From: Flagellimonas sp. S3867 | GTDB taxonomy: Bacteria > Bacteroidota > Bacteroidia > Flavobacteriales > Flavobacteriaceae | DNA length: 64,000 nucleotides | NCBI RefSeq assembly: GCF_014698935.1 | Contig: NZ_JACVMN010000002.1 | Coordinates: 248,001 to 312,000, forward strand | Direction: 5' to 3' | Part shown: positions 17,198-25,693 of the stretch, piece by piece | Layout of the letters: each line of letters begins with the position of its first letter | How positions within the stretch are numbered: the stretch's first letter is position 1 | Translations under genes and position numbers: made by a program | The notes under the pieces: generated by a model | Database searches by the model: none | Told to the model about the DNA's origin: nothing | Seen by the model: only the letters and a program-made list of their open reading frames with translations

Positions 17198-18934
17198 ATG
17201 TCCGATAAAAAAGTAAGCGTCTTAACTGCATTTAAAACTATAATATGGCCCAAAAGAAAATTGGTCTTTATCGGTTTGTTTTTGATTGCCATAAGCAAGG
17301 CGGCTAGTTTTGTTGCCCCAATTGCCTCAAAATACCTTATTGATGATGTTATTGTTAACAAGGATATCAGTATGCTCAAATTTCTAGTGGCTGGGGTTAT
17401 GCTGGCTATTTTTATCCAAGCGGTGACCTCTTTTTTGTTGACACGAATTTTAAGTGTCCAGGCACAGTATCTAATTTCTGAGCTACGGGCACAAGTACAA
17501 AAAAAAGTGCTTTCACTGCCTATTCGGTTTTTTGATAATACAAAATCTGGAGCGCTTGTATCGCGAATTATGTCCGATGTGGAGGGGGTTCGAAACCTTG
17601 TCGGAACCGGCTTGGTTCAACTGGTAGGCGGAATCATCACCGCAGTGGTTTCAGTTATTCTTTTGTTGGATATCAGCGTTTTCATGACCTTGTTCACTTT
17701 TATTCCCTTGATTATTTTTTCAATTATTGCCCTCAAGGCTTTTAAAATTATCCGTCCAATTTTTAGAGATCGCGGAAAAATTAATGCTGAAGTGAAGGGT
17801 AGATTGACTGAAACTTTAGGTGGTATTAGAGTCATTAAAGGATTCAATGCCGAGCAACAAGAGCATGCAGTTTTTGAAACTGGGGTTGAACGTTTATATC
17901 AAAATGTAAAAAAGAGTTTGACCACCACCGCTTTTATGACCAGTTCATCCACATTTTTATTGGGAGTTGCCACCACAAGTGTTATGGGTTTTGGCGGCTA
18001 TAAAATCATAGAAGGAAATCTAACAATTGGAGAATTTGTGGAGTTTACCGTGTTGTTGGGCCTAATGATAGCTCCAATTGTTCAAATGAGCAACATTGGA
18101 AGTCAATTGACCGAAGCCTTGGCCGGTTTGGACCGAACGGAAGAGCTCATGAATATAACCCCTGAGGCAAATGAAGCCGAGCGAACCAATGTGCTTAAAT
18201 CCATTCATGGGGATATGAATTTCACCAATGTCTCATTTGCGTATGAAGAGGATAAGGAAGTTTTGCACAATATCAGTTTTAAGGTGAAGTCTGGGCAGGT
18301 AATCGCTTTGGTGGGAAGTTCAGGTTCAGGAAAATCCACCATAGCCGGTCTCGCAGCAAGTTTTTTAAATCCTGATTCAGGCATCATCACCATAGATGGG
18401 AAGGATATGTCCAAAGTTGACCTCAACAGCTTTCGGCAACATTTGGGCGTGGTTCTACAAGATGATTTTCTGTTTGAGGGAACCATAAAAGAAAATATCC
18501 AGTTTCCTAGACCCAATGCCTCTGAAGACCAGTTACTAAAAGCTGTAAAAGCTGCTTACGTAGATGAGTTTACCAACCGATTTGATGAAGGATTGGACAC
18601 TTTAATTGGCGAAAGAGGGGTAAAATTATCTGGTGGACAACGTCAACGAATTGCAATAGCAAGGGCGGTTTTGGCGGATCCAAGAATATTGATTTTGGAT
18701 GAGGCCACTTCAAGTTTGGACACGGAGTCCGAAGCATTGATCCAGAAAAGTTTAGCTGAACTTACTAAGGGAAGAACAACTTTTGTGATTGCCCACCGAT
18801 TGAGTACTATTAGAAAAGCAGACCAGATTTTAGTAATCGAGAATGGCAGGATAGCCGAGCAAGGCACCCATGAAGAGTTAATCGCTTCCGAAGGAAGGTA
18901 TTATAATCTGTTTACGTATCAGGCGAGAATCTAA
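17198..18934 (+). CDS. ABC exporter half-transporter (MsbA-like)
   Basis: 578 residues with an N-terminal six-helix membrane domain and a C-terminal ATPase. Walker A GSSGSGKST is near residue 371, the signature LSGGQRQR near 477, Walker B ILILDEATSSLD near 498, and the H-loop IAHRLS follows, so this ATPase is intact, in contrast with the exporter at 61875. Works as a homodimer at the inner membrane; MsbA-type members export lipids or drugs. The stop overlaps the ferredoxin stop on the opposite strand by 4 bases. Confidence 0.9.
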   Translation: MSDKKVSVLTAFKTIIWPKRKLVFIGLFLIAISKAASFVAPIASKYLIDDVIVNKDISMLKFLVAGVMLAIFIQAVTSFLLTRILSVQAQYLISELRAQVQKKVLSLPIRFFDNTKSGALVSRIMSDVEGVRNLVGTGLVQLVGGIITAVVSVILLLDISVFMTLFTFIPLIIFSIIALKAFKIIRPIFRDRGKINAEVKGRLTETLGGIRVIKGFNAEQQEHAVFETGVERLYQNVKKSLTTTAFMTSSSTFLLGVATTSVMGFGGYKIIEGNLTIGEFVEFTVLLGLMIAPIVQMSNIGSQLTEALAGLDRTEELMNITPEANEAERTNVLKSIHGDMNFTNVSFAYEEDKEVLHNISFKVKSGQVIALVGSSGSGKSTIAGLAASFLNPDSGIITIDGKDMSKVDLNSFRQHLGVVLQDDFLFEGTIKENIQFPRPNASEDQLLKAVKAAYVDEFTNRFDEGLDTLIGERGVKLSGGQRQRIAIARAVLADPRILILDEATSSLDTESEALIQKSLAELTKGRTTFVIAHRLSTIRKADQILVIENGRIAEQGTHEELIASEGRYYNLFTYQARI

Positions 18935-19263
18935 GCTTCTTCAGGAGCCAACTCAACCTCTAAGCCTTCAAGCTCAGGTGTAATGTGCAATTGACATCCC
19001 AATCGGCTGTTATCCTCTACATAAAAGGCCTCGGCCAACATGGCTTCCTCATCATCTGACTTTTCGGGAAGCTCGTGTCCAGATTTTACATAACATTGGC
19101 AGGAAGCGCACATGGCCATTCCACCACAAATGCCAATTGTTCCCTCAGGTGCCAATTCATAAGAACGGACCACTTCCATAAGGTTCATATTCATATCCGT
19201 TGGTGCGTCCACTTCGTGGAGTACGCCATCGCGGTCAACTATTTTTAGTTTGATGTCACTCAT
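18931..19263 (-). CDS. 2Fe-2S ferredoxin (adrenodoxin-like)
   Basis: 110 residues. Ligand cysteines C46, C52 and C55 (ICGGMAMCASC) plus C90 (RLGC) give the C-x5-C-x2-C...C pattern of adrenodoxin-type ferredoxins; C57 is extra. Cytoplasmic electron carrier. The next gene upstream on the strand is a ferredoxin-NADP reductase, a natural electron donor, and NifU/Mrp genes lie behind that. Confidence 0.92.
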   Translation of the reverse strand: MSDIKLKIVDRDGVLHEVDAPTDMNMNLMEVVRSYELAPEGTIGICGGMAMCASCQCYVKSGHELPEKSDDEEAMLAEAFYVEDNSRLGCQLHITPELEGLEVELAPEEA

Positions 19264-19280
19264 AATTCACATTTGCCGTG

Positions 19281-19304
19281 TACTTCAACAGGCTCAGCAT
19301 AACG
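19281..19304 (-). repeat. REP-like intergenic repeat, copy 2 (diverged)
   Basis: Minus strand reads GTTATGCTGAGCCTGTTGAA then GT, matching the GTCAnnCTGAGCCTGTnGAAGG family with several changes. It lies in the short gap between the ferredoxin and reductase genes. Confidence 0.5.
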
Positions 19305-19315
19305 CCGATTAATAT

Positions 19316-20374
19316 TTATTCAATTGTTTTTACCACAGCTTTTGGTGCTTCTTTTTTACTGCCATCAAAACCAATAACTCCACCAACCGTGGTATACTTC
19401 ATTACATATTTTTTATCTGGATAGATTCGTTGATAGGCACTTTGACACATCAAAGTAGCTTCATGGAAACCACATAAAATCAATTTTAGCTTGCCCGGAT
19501 AGGTATTCACATCACCTATGGCATAAATACCCGGAATATTGGTTTGATAATCCAAAGTGTTATCCACTTTGATGGCATTTTTTTCAATTTCCAATCCCCA
19601 TTCTGAAATCGGGCCCAATTTAGGGGAAAGTCCAAAAAGAGGAATAAAATTGTCTGCCTCTAGATCAATTTCTTCTGAATTATCTGTTTTCCTAACAATT
19701 ATCTTTTCAAGCTTATCCTCACCCTGCAAGTCAATTACCTCAGCAGGGGTTATCAAATTAATCTTTCCTTGATTTTTTAACTGCTGCACTTTTTCCACGG
19801 AGTCCAAAGCTCCTCTGAACTCGTTACGACGGTGTACCAAGGTTACCTCTGAAGCTATCTCCGCTAAAAATATGGACCAGTCCAAAGCTGAATCGCCACC
19901 ACCTGCAATCAACACCTTTTTATCTCGATAAACTTCAGGTTCTTTGATCATGTAGGCTACTCCTTTGTCCTCAAACTTGGAAAGGTTGTCCAACAAAGGT
20001 TTTCTTGGTTCAAAACTACCAAGTCCGCCTGCAATAGCAATAATTGGAGCATTATGCTTTGTTCCTTTGTTTGTGGTAACCACAAAAGTGCCATCTTCCA
20101 ACTTCTCAATTTTTTCTGCGCGCTCCCCTAAAGTAAAACCAGGCTGGAACGGTTTAATTTGTTCCATTAAGTTGTCTACCAGTTCACCTGCCAGCACTTC
20201 TGGAAAACCTGGAATATCGTATATGGGTTTCTTGGGATATATTTCGGAACACTGTCCTCCGGGTTGCGGTAAAGCATCTATTAAATGACACTTTAATTGT
20301 AGCAGACCTGCCTCAAAAACGGCAAAAAGACCCGTAGGTCCCGCTCCAATAATCAAAATATCGGTTTTAATCAT
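19316..20374 (-). CDS. Ferredoxin--NADP reductase, thioredoxin-reductase type
   Basis: 352 residues. FAD-binding GAGPTGLFAVFEAG near residue 10, NADPH-binding GGGDSALDWSIFLA near 157 and the C-terminal IYAIGDVNTYPGKLKLILCGFHEA FAD motif are present. There is no redox-active CxxC between the nucleotide domains, which separates it from thioredoxin reductase and places it with the flavodoxin/ferredoxin reductases of the YumC/TrxR-like type. Cytoplasmic; expected to reduce the ferredoxin encoded just downstream. Confidence 0.9.
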   Translation of the reverse strand: MIKTDILIIGAGPTGLFAVFEAGLLQLKCHLIDALPQPGGQCSEIYPKKPIYDIPGFPEVLAGELVDNLMEQIKPFQPGFTLGERAEKIEKLEDGTFVVTTNKGTKHNAPIIAIAGGLGSFEPRKPLLDNLSKFEDKGVAYMIKEPEVYRDKKVLIAGGGDSALDWSIFLAEIASEVTLVHRRNEFRGALDSVEKVQQLKNQGKINLITPAEVIDLQGEDKLEKIIVRKTDNSEEIDLEADNFIPLFGLSPKLGPISEWGLEIEKNAIKVDNTLDYQTNIPGIYAIGDVNTYPGKLKLILCGFHEATLMCQSAYQRIYPDKKYVMKYTTVGGVIGFDGSKKEAPKAVVKTIE

Positions 20375-20443
20375 TCAGAATCGTTTTTGGATATCCGCGC
20401 AACTTAAGATTTGTAGTGGGAAGGATTTATGATTTTTATCAGC

Positions 20444-20689
20444 CTAACTTACATTAATGACTTCTTCAATCTGAGGCACGTACTTTTTAATGGTCATCTC
20501 AACACCACTTTTTAAAGTCATCTGGTTTACACTGCATCCAATGCAGTTTCCTTCGAGTTTTACTTTTACGGAACTACCATTATCTATCGAAATCAACGAA
20601 ATATCTCCGCCATCACTTTGCAGAAATGGTCTTATTTCATCCAAAGCTTTTTCAACATTGTTTTTAATCTCTTCTGATGTCATGCTCAT
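20444..20689 (-). CDS. NifU C-terminal-domain Fe-S scaffold/carrier
   Basis: 81 residues, a lone NifU C-terminal (NFU) domain with the cluster-binding pair C49-x2-C52 (EGNCIGCSVNQMTLKSG). NFU proteins carry 4Fe-4S clusters to target enzymes in the cytosol. The start overlaps the Mrp stop by 4 bases (ATGA), so the two are translationally coupled and likely cooperate in cluster delivery. Confidence 0.92.
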   Translation of the reverse strand: MSMTSEEIKNNVEKALDEIRPFLQSDGGDISLISIDNGSSVKVKLEGNCIGCSVNQMTLKSGVEMTIKKYVPQIEEVINVS

Positions 20690-21828
20690 TTCTTTTTAAC
20701 GGCAGCACAACCTGCCATTGTTGTAATTTTTATTGCTTCGGTAGGTGGTAGATCTGTATTTCTTTTTACCAATTCTTGAACTATGTTCTTGGTCAATTCT
20801 TCAAATGCCTCTTCAATCGGAGTGGCGGTTTGCAGTGCTGCTGGTCTACCTATATCTCCTGCTTCGCGAATGCTCTGCACTAATGGGATTTCTCCCAAAA
20901 ATGGTATGTCCAAGTCGTCTGCCAAGTTTTTAGCTCCATGCTTTCCAAAGATATGGTATTTGTTGTTAGGCAGCTCTGCTGGTGTAAAGTAGGCCATGTT
21001 TTCCACAATTCCCAACACGGGAACGCTAATAGCTTCTTGTTGGAACATGGCAACTCCTTTTCTTGCATCTGCCAATGCAATTTCTTGGGGAGTGCTTACC
21101 ACAACAGCCCCTGTAACCGGCAGGGATTGCATTATGCTCAAGTGAATATCTCCTGTCCCTGGAGGTAAATCCAATAAAAGAAAGTCCAATTCTCCCCAAT
21201 GGGCATCAAAAATCATCTGGTTCAACGCTTTGGAAGCCATAGGTCCTCTCCAGATTACCGCTTGGTTGGGCTGAGTGAAAAATCCAATGGACAATAGCTT
21301 TACACCATAATTTTCCACTGGTTTCATTTTGGATTTGCCATTAACATTGACCGACAATGGTTTTTCCAATGCAACATCGAACATAATGGGCATGGAGGGC
21401 CCGTAAATATCCGTATCCAACAAGCCTACTTTAAAGCCCATTTTTGCCAAGGTAACCGCCAAATTAGCAGTTACAGTGGATTTTCCCACACCTCCTTTAC
21501 CAGAGGCTACGGCAATAATATTTTGGATTCCCGGTATTGGGTTCCCTTTTATTTGATTGACCTTCGGCTTTGCGGGAGCATCAACCTTTAGATTGATCTT
21601 TATCTTGGCCTTTTCATAAACTTCTCTATGGATAATTTTTAAAATCTCAACCTCTGTTTTCTTTCTAGCTTGAAGACTTGGGTTTTTAATGGTCACATCT
21701 ACCTCAACTTCATCTCCGAACACCTGTACGTTGGTAACCGCACCACTCTCTACCAAATTCTGGCCTTCTCCGGGAGCGGAAATGTTTTCCAATGCTTTAA
21801 GAATATCTGCCTTGTTCAGCTTCATCAA
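20686..21828 (-). CDS. Mrp/ApbC-type Fe-S carrier P-loop ATPase
   Basis: 380 residues: an N-terminal DUF59 (MIP18-like) domain to about residue 85, then a deviant Walker A GKGGVGKST at 110-118 and LLLDLPPGTGD further on. The CxxC that proteobacterial Mrp uses for its bridging cluster is replaced by an FTPAELPNNKYHIFG stretch, as I believe is usual in this phylum. Binds and transfers 4Fe-4S clusters. First gene of the mrp-nfu pair. Confidence 0.92.
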   Translation of the reverse strand: MMKLNKADILKALENISAPGEGQNLVESGAVTNVQVFGDEVEVDVTIKNPSLQARKKTEVEILKIIHREVYEKAKIKINLKVDAPAKPKVNQIKGNPIPGIQNIIAVASGKGGVGKSTVTANLAVTLAKMGFKVGLLDTDIYGPSMPIMFDVALEKPLSVNVNGKSKMKPVENYGVKLLSIGFFTQPNQAVIWRGPMASKALNQMIFDAHWGELDFLLLDLPPGTGDIHLSIMQSLPVTGAVVVSTPQEIALADARKGVAMFQQEAISVPVLGIVENMAYFTPAELPNNKYHIFGKHGAKNLADDLDIPFLGEIPLVQSIREAGDIGRPAALQTATPIEEAFEELTKNIVQELVKRNTDLPPTEAIKITTMAGCAAVKKK

Positions 21829-21922
21829 TCCTGTTTTGTTTGCAGTCGTTTAAACTTATTCTAAATTACAAAGATACGGCTTGACCCTTATATTAAGAAG
21901 TTTGGTGATTGAAAATGAAGAT

Positions 21923-22018
21923 GGTGGGATTGGGTAAGGCTATTGTTGAAAGGTGAGGGGTCTTAGGTAAAAGGGTGATGAGAGGTTGGGTAAAAGGTTA
22001 AAGGTTTTGGACGAAGGG
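21923..22018 (+). repeat. G-rich purine-biased intergenic tract
   Basis: The 234-base gap between the Mrp and ATL genes holds a strongly strand-biased stretch with GGTGGGATTGGGTAAGG at 21923-21939 and repeated GGTAAAAGG/GGTTAAAGG units up to 22018, followed by ATTGTTCATTGAACATTG-type low-complexity sequence. No ORF or RNA gene is recognised. Two-tetrad G-quadruplexes are possible on the plus strand. Confidence 0.5.
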
Positions 22019-22062
22019 CTGCCCATTGTAAATTGTTCATTGAACATTGTTTATTGTTCCCT

Positions 22063-22389
22063 TCAGAGTAGTTCTTTCCCAGGGTCCCAAAAATACTTTT
22101 GCAAATCGACAATTTGATTATCTTGAATCTCTACACCTTCGTTTTCAAGTAATTGTTGCATTAAACTGGTGCCATCAAAATGGTGTTTACCTGTCAATAT
22201 TCCTTTTCTATTCACAACTCGATGGGCTGGGACATCCTTGGCGGAAGAATTATTCATGGCCCAGCCTACCATTCTTGCGCTACGCGCAGCTCCCAAGTAT
22301 TTGGCAATGGCCCCATAGGAGGTCACTTTTCCATATGGAATCAGTCTGGCCACTTCGTAGACCTTATCAAAAAAGTTTTTCTCTTCCAT
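22063..22389 (-). CDS. Alkyltransferase-like (ATL) DNA-repair protein
   Basis: 108 residues of the MGMT/Ogt DNA-binding domain (YGKVTSYGAIAKYLG, RMVGWAMNN), but the reactive PCHRV is PAHRVV, with Ala in place of the alkyl-accepting Cys. That is the hallmark of ATL proteins, which bind O6-alkylguanine and hand the lesion to nucleotide excision repair instead of removing the alkyl group. Last gene of a trmB-lysE-ATL unit, 1 base after the transporter stop. Confidence 0.9.
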   Translation of the reverse strand: MEEKNFFDKVYEVARLIPYGKVTSYGAIAKYLGAARSARMVGWAMNNSSAKDVPAHRVVNRKGILTGKHHFDGTSLMQQLLENEGVEIQDNQIVDLQKYFWDPGKELL

Positions 22390-22390
22390 A

Positions 22391-23020
22391 TTATTTGTAG
22401 AAAATACGAATCAATGTAATGACAAGCAGCACCAACATCAAAGCACTTAAAATGTAATTGGAATTTTTCGAAAATCGATTGGTCTTGGTCTCGAGCTTAT
22501 TAAAATAGAAGGTGTAAAGGTATAGTACGGAAAAGGTTCCCGCACCTGCTGCCAACACGAAGGTGGTGATGTCCCAAGCTTCAAATTTAATCCACCCCGC
22601 TTCGTTCCACATTGCATTCAGTCCACTATAATAGGGTATGGTAAGCAGGTTGACCGCGGCCAACAACATTCCTTTAAAAAAGCTGTTCTTTTTACTGACC
22701 TTAACTTCTTTTATGGTTTGTTTCTTATTCCGTTTTGCGTTGACAAAGAAATAGATGGCAAAAAAAGCAAAAACTCCCAAAGCTATTTTTAGAAGGATAT
22801 CGATCACCTCAGGGTTTCTATATAAAAACTTGGAAATAAGCACAGAAATATACGCTTGAACCATAATCATGGACGAAACCCCCAAGCTGAAAATAATGCC
22901 GTTCAGTTTTCCTTTTTCCACACTTGTTTTAGCTGCATTCATATTTAGCAAACCGGGAGGTACGGTTGCCATAAAAGCAGCCGAAAAGGTGGCGAAGAAA
23001 AGTATAAGTATATGCGTCAT
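22391..23020 (-). CDS. LysE-family membrane transporter
   Basis: 209 residues, about six hydrophobic segments, with the family start AAFMATVPPGLLNMNAAKTSVEKGK. LysE proteins export amino acids or similar small molecules across the inner membrane; the substrate here cannot be read. The start lies 3 bases after the TrmB stop. Confidence 0.85.
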   Translation of the reverse strand: MTHILILFFATFSAAFMATVPPGLLNMNAAKTSVEKGKLNGIIFSLGVSSMIMVQAYISVLISKFLYRNPEVIDILLKIALGVFAFFAIYFFVNAKRNKKQTIKEVKVSKKNSFFKGMLLAAVNLLTIPYYSGLNAMWNEAGWIKFEAWDITTFVLAAGAGTFSVLYLYTFYFNKLETKTNRFSKNSNYILSALMLVLLVITLIRIFYK

Positions 23021-23023
23021 TGG

Positions 23024-23692
23024 TTAGTTTATCCTAAACTGGATATAGGTAATTGGTTTTCCTTGTTCAAGATACTGATTTTCATAAAATGTCTGGATTT
23101 CCAAAACTTCGGATGGACTTCCCGCATTTTTATATACATCGTGATTGGAATACAATATTTCATCCCCTTGCCCTTGTAAAAGCCCAAGGGTGTACCCGTG
23201 CATGAACTCACTATCTGTTTTAAGGTGAACTACTCCCTCTGGTTTTAGGATGTGTTTGTATTTCTTTAGAAATACAGGATTGGTTAATCGATGTTTGGTT
23301 CGTTTGTATTTGATCTGTGGGTCGGGGAAAGTTATCCAAATCTCATCTATCTCACTTTCATCAAAAAGATTATCAATCAATTCAATTTGAGTACGCAAAA
23401 AGGCAACATTTTCTAGTTTTTCTTCTTGAGCCGACTTGGCACCTCGCCAAAACCGTGCTCCTTTGATGTCAATACCAATAAAGTTTTTCTCTGGATTTCG
23501 TTGCGCGAGTCCAATGGTATATTCTCCTTTACCACAACCCAATTCCAAAACAATGGGGCAATCGTTTTTGAAAAACTCGTTCCATTTTCCTTTAAGTTCA
23601 AATCCTTCAAAAATTTCCTCTCTTTTTGGTTGAACTACATTGGAAAATGTTTCGTTTTCCTTAAATCTCTTCAGTTTGTTCTTGCTTCCCAC
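23024..23692 (-). CDS. trmB: tRNA (guanine-N7-)-methyltransferase
   Basis: 222 residues. The SAM-binding motif VLELGCGKGEYT, IGIDIKGARFWRGAK and the family signature ITFPDPQIKYKRTKHRLTNPVFL identify TrmB, which makes m7G46 in tRNA variable loops. Length is normal. First gene of a three-gene unit. Confidence 0.95.
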   Translation of the reverse strand: MGSKNKLKRFKENETFSNVVQPKREEIFEGFELKGKWNEFFKNDCPIVLELGCGKGEYTIGLAQRNPEKNFIGIDIKGARFWRGAKSAQEEKLENVAFLRTQIELIDNLFDESEIDEIWITFPDPQIKYKRTKHRLTNPVFLKKYKHILKPEGVVHLKTDSEFMHGYTLGLLQGQGDEILYSNHDVYKNAGSPSEVLEIQTFYENQYLEQGKPITYIQFRIN

Positions 23693-23769
23693 TACTGTTT
23701 TTTATTCTGAGCTAAAACTTAATGTTTTGGCAAAACTAATGAAATCCGGAAGCAATTTTGACATTGTTT

Positions 23770-24822
23770 TTATGAAGAACTATTTACGCCCTTTTCCAGA
23801 GTAAATGAGAATTCGGAGCCTACGCCCTCTTCACTTTCCACATAAATCTTTTCATCATGGGCCTCAATAATATGTTTTACAATTGAAAGTCCCAATCCAG
23901 AGCCTCCCTCACTACGACTTCCACTTTGATCAACCCTAAAAAATCGTTCAAAAAGTCTAGGAATATGTTGTTTGGGTATTCCATACCCATTATCAGTGAT
24001 TCTGATAATAACCTTGTTCTTGATCAAATTTTCAACGCTTACCTCAGTTGTTCCATTTGGATGCCCATATTTTATGGAATTCACCAATAGATTACTTAGT
24101 AGCTGCTGAATTTTTTCCCTATCGGCGTTGACATAGATAGGTTCATATTCCATATCGAAAGTGAGCATTATATCTTTTTGGGTGGCCTTCATTTCCAACA
24201 GCTCAAATACATTTTGAATCAATTCGATAATATCAAAATCCTCCCGCTCTAATTTGAGCTCCCCTACTTCGAGCTTAGTAATCAAATCAAGGTCTTTTAC
24301 AATGTAGATCAATCGTTCTACGCCCTTGTTGGCCCTATTTAGGTATTTTTCCCTAATTTTCTTATCGTTCATCGCCCCATCAAGCAAGGTTAGAATATAA
24401 CCCTGAACGGTAAACAAGGGTGTTTTAAGTTCGTGGGAAACATTGCCAAGGAAATCTTTTCGATACTCTTCCCTAATTTTTAAGGTGTCGATTTCTACTT
24501 TCTTGCCTTCTGCAAATCTTTCGATTTCTTGAATCAAGGTTTTCATATCAGTAGTGACATGTTGTGAAGAGAATGTTGAGGATTCAAGAAGGGAGACATC
24601 GTCATATATTTTTTTTACTCTTCTATATATGAACCGCTCTACCCTGATTTGGATAATGATAAAGCAAACTGCAAAAGTGATGAGCGCATCTAGACCAAGA
24701 ACCAACCAATCCAATTGATCTTTGGAATTGAGAAAAAGCGCAAGCAATGTGGTAAGGGCAATGGTGATCAGCAAGGATGACCTTAGGGCAAACTTATAAG
24801 ATTTCCTTAACCGTACAGCCAT
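23770..24822 (-). CDS. phoR: PhoR-type sensor histidine kinase
   Basis: 350 residues: two membrane segments (about 14-32 and 38-58), no PAS or HAMP domain that I can identify, a dimerisation helix with phospho-acceptor His130 (NVSHELKTPL), and a complete ATPase domain with NSIKYG (N box), ITDNGYGIP and GSGLGLSIVKHI. Its start overlaps the stop of phoB by 1 base. The very short periplasmic loop suggests sensing through the membrane or a partner, as in other PhoR proteins. Confidence 0.88.
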   Translation of the reverse strand: MAVRLRKSYKFALRSSLLITIALTTLLALFLNSKDQLDWLVLGLDALITFAVCFIIIQIRVERFIYRRVKKIYDDVSLLESSTFSSQHVTTDMKTLIQEIERFAEGKKVEIDTLKIREEYRKDFLGNVSHELKTPLFTVQGYILTLLDGAMNDKKIREKYLNRANKGVERLIYIVKDLDLITKLEVGELKLEREDFDIIELIQNVFELLEMKATQKDIMLTFDMEYEPIYVNADREKIQQLLSNLLVNSIKYGHPNGTTEVSVENLIKNKVIIRITDNGYGIPKQHIPRLFERFFRVDQSGSRSEGGSGLGLSIVKHIIEAHDEKIYVESEEGVGSEFSFTLEKGVNSSS

Positions 24823-25508
24823 TACAAAACAAACTTGTACCCTACACCTTTTACAGTTTTAAAGTGATGATCGCCAATTTTTTCCCTGAGTTTTCTAATA
24901 TGGACATCGATTGTACGACCTCCTACAACAACTTCGTTACCCCACACCTTGTCCATTATGACCTCTCTTTTAAAAACCTTGTTCGGTTTGGAAGTAAGCA
25001 ACGATAACAGTTCAAATTCTTTTCTGGGAAGCAGTACCTCTTCGCCATCGTTAATAATCTTATATTCTTCTCTATTGATCACAATATTGCCCACCTTCAC
25101 TATTTCTTCAGCATCTTTCTTATCTTCTTTCAACCTTCTGAGCAAGGCTTTTACTTTGCTCACCAATACCTTTGGTTTGATTGGTTTGGTAATGTAATCA
25201 TCAGCTCCGGCATCGAAACCGGCAACTTGGGAATAATCCTCGCCTCGTGCGGTAAGAAAAGTGATTATGGTACTTTCCAATCCAGGTGTATTTCTTATTA
25301 TTTCGCATGCCTCTATGCCATCCATCTCCGGCATCATCACATCCAAAATAATCAGATGTGGGTTTTTCTTTTTGGCTTTGGCCACACCCTCAACACCATT
25401 TTTGGCGGTGTATACTTGATATCCTTCGGATGAAAGATTGTAGCTCACAATCTCCAAAATATCGGGCTCGTCATCAACAAGTAGAATCTTAATATCCTTA
25501 GTATCCAT
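24822..25508 (-). CDS. phoB: PhoB-type OmpR-family response regulator
   Basis: 228 residues. Receiver domain with acidic pocket DDE (12-14), phospho-acceptor Asp56 (LILDVMMP) and Lys in ITKPIKPK; C-terminal winged helix with TSKPNKVFKREVIMDKVWG and VDVHIRKLREKIGD-like sequence ending GVGYKFVL. Expected to activate phosphate-starvation genes. A TATCTTTA -7-like element lies at 25540-25547 on the minus strand. The divergent gap to the TonB receptor holds an array of 11-bp-spaced repeats that is a candidate binding region. Confidence 0.9.
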   Translation of the reverse strand: MDTKDIKILLVDDEPDILEIVSYNLSSEGYQVYTAKNGVEGVAKAKKKNPHLIILDVMMPEMDGIEACEIIRNTPGLESTIITFLTARGEDYSQVAGFDAGADDYITKPIKPKVLVSKVKALLRRLKEDKKDAEEIVKVGNIVINREEYKIINDGEEVLLPRKEFELLSLLTSKPNKVFKREVIMDKVWGNEVVVGGRTIDVHIRKLREKIGDHHFKTVKGVGYKFVL

Positions 25509-25587
25509 AGCTGATTTTTAACTATTGGTCGCCCAAATGTAAAGATAATACTATAACCATGTTAATGCTTAACATTGATTTAATGTG

Positions 25588-25648
25588 CTAACATTATTGT
25601 AACAGTTTTCAAATAAACACTTAACCTGTCCGTAACATCGCTTTTACA
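25588..25648 (+). promoter_or_regulatory. Candidate Pho box array (11-bp-phased TTAACA-like repeats)
   Basis: Hexamers at exact 11-base steps: CTAACA (25588), GTAACA (25599), CAAATA (25610, weak), TTAACC (25621), GTAACA (25632), TTTACA (25643). A further TTAACA (25569) and TTAATG (25580) are 11 apart in another phase. PhoB/PhoP-family regulators bind direct repeats with this period, and Bacillus PhoP uses TT[ACT]ACA. The array ends 45 bases before the TonB receptor start and covers the expected -33 region of a weak promoter (GTTCTTTG at 25658-25665). Confidence 0.6.
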
Positions 25649-25693
25649 ACCTGTATCGTTCTTTGCCTCAAATTAAATAGAACTGCATAGCGA

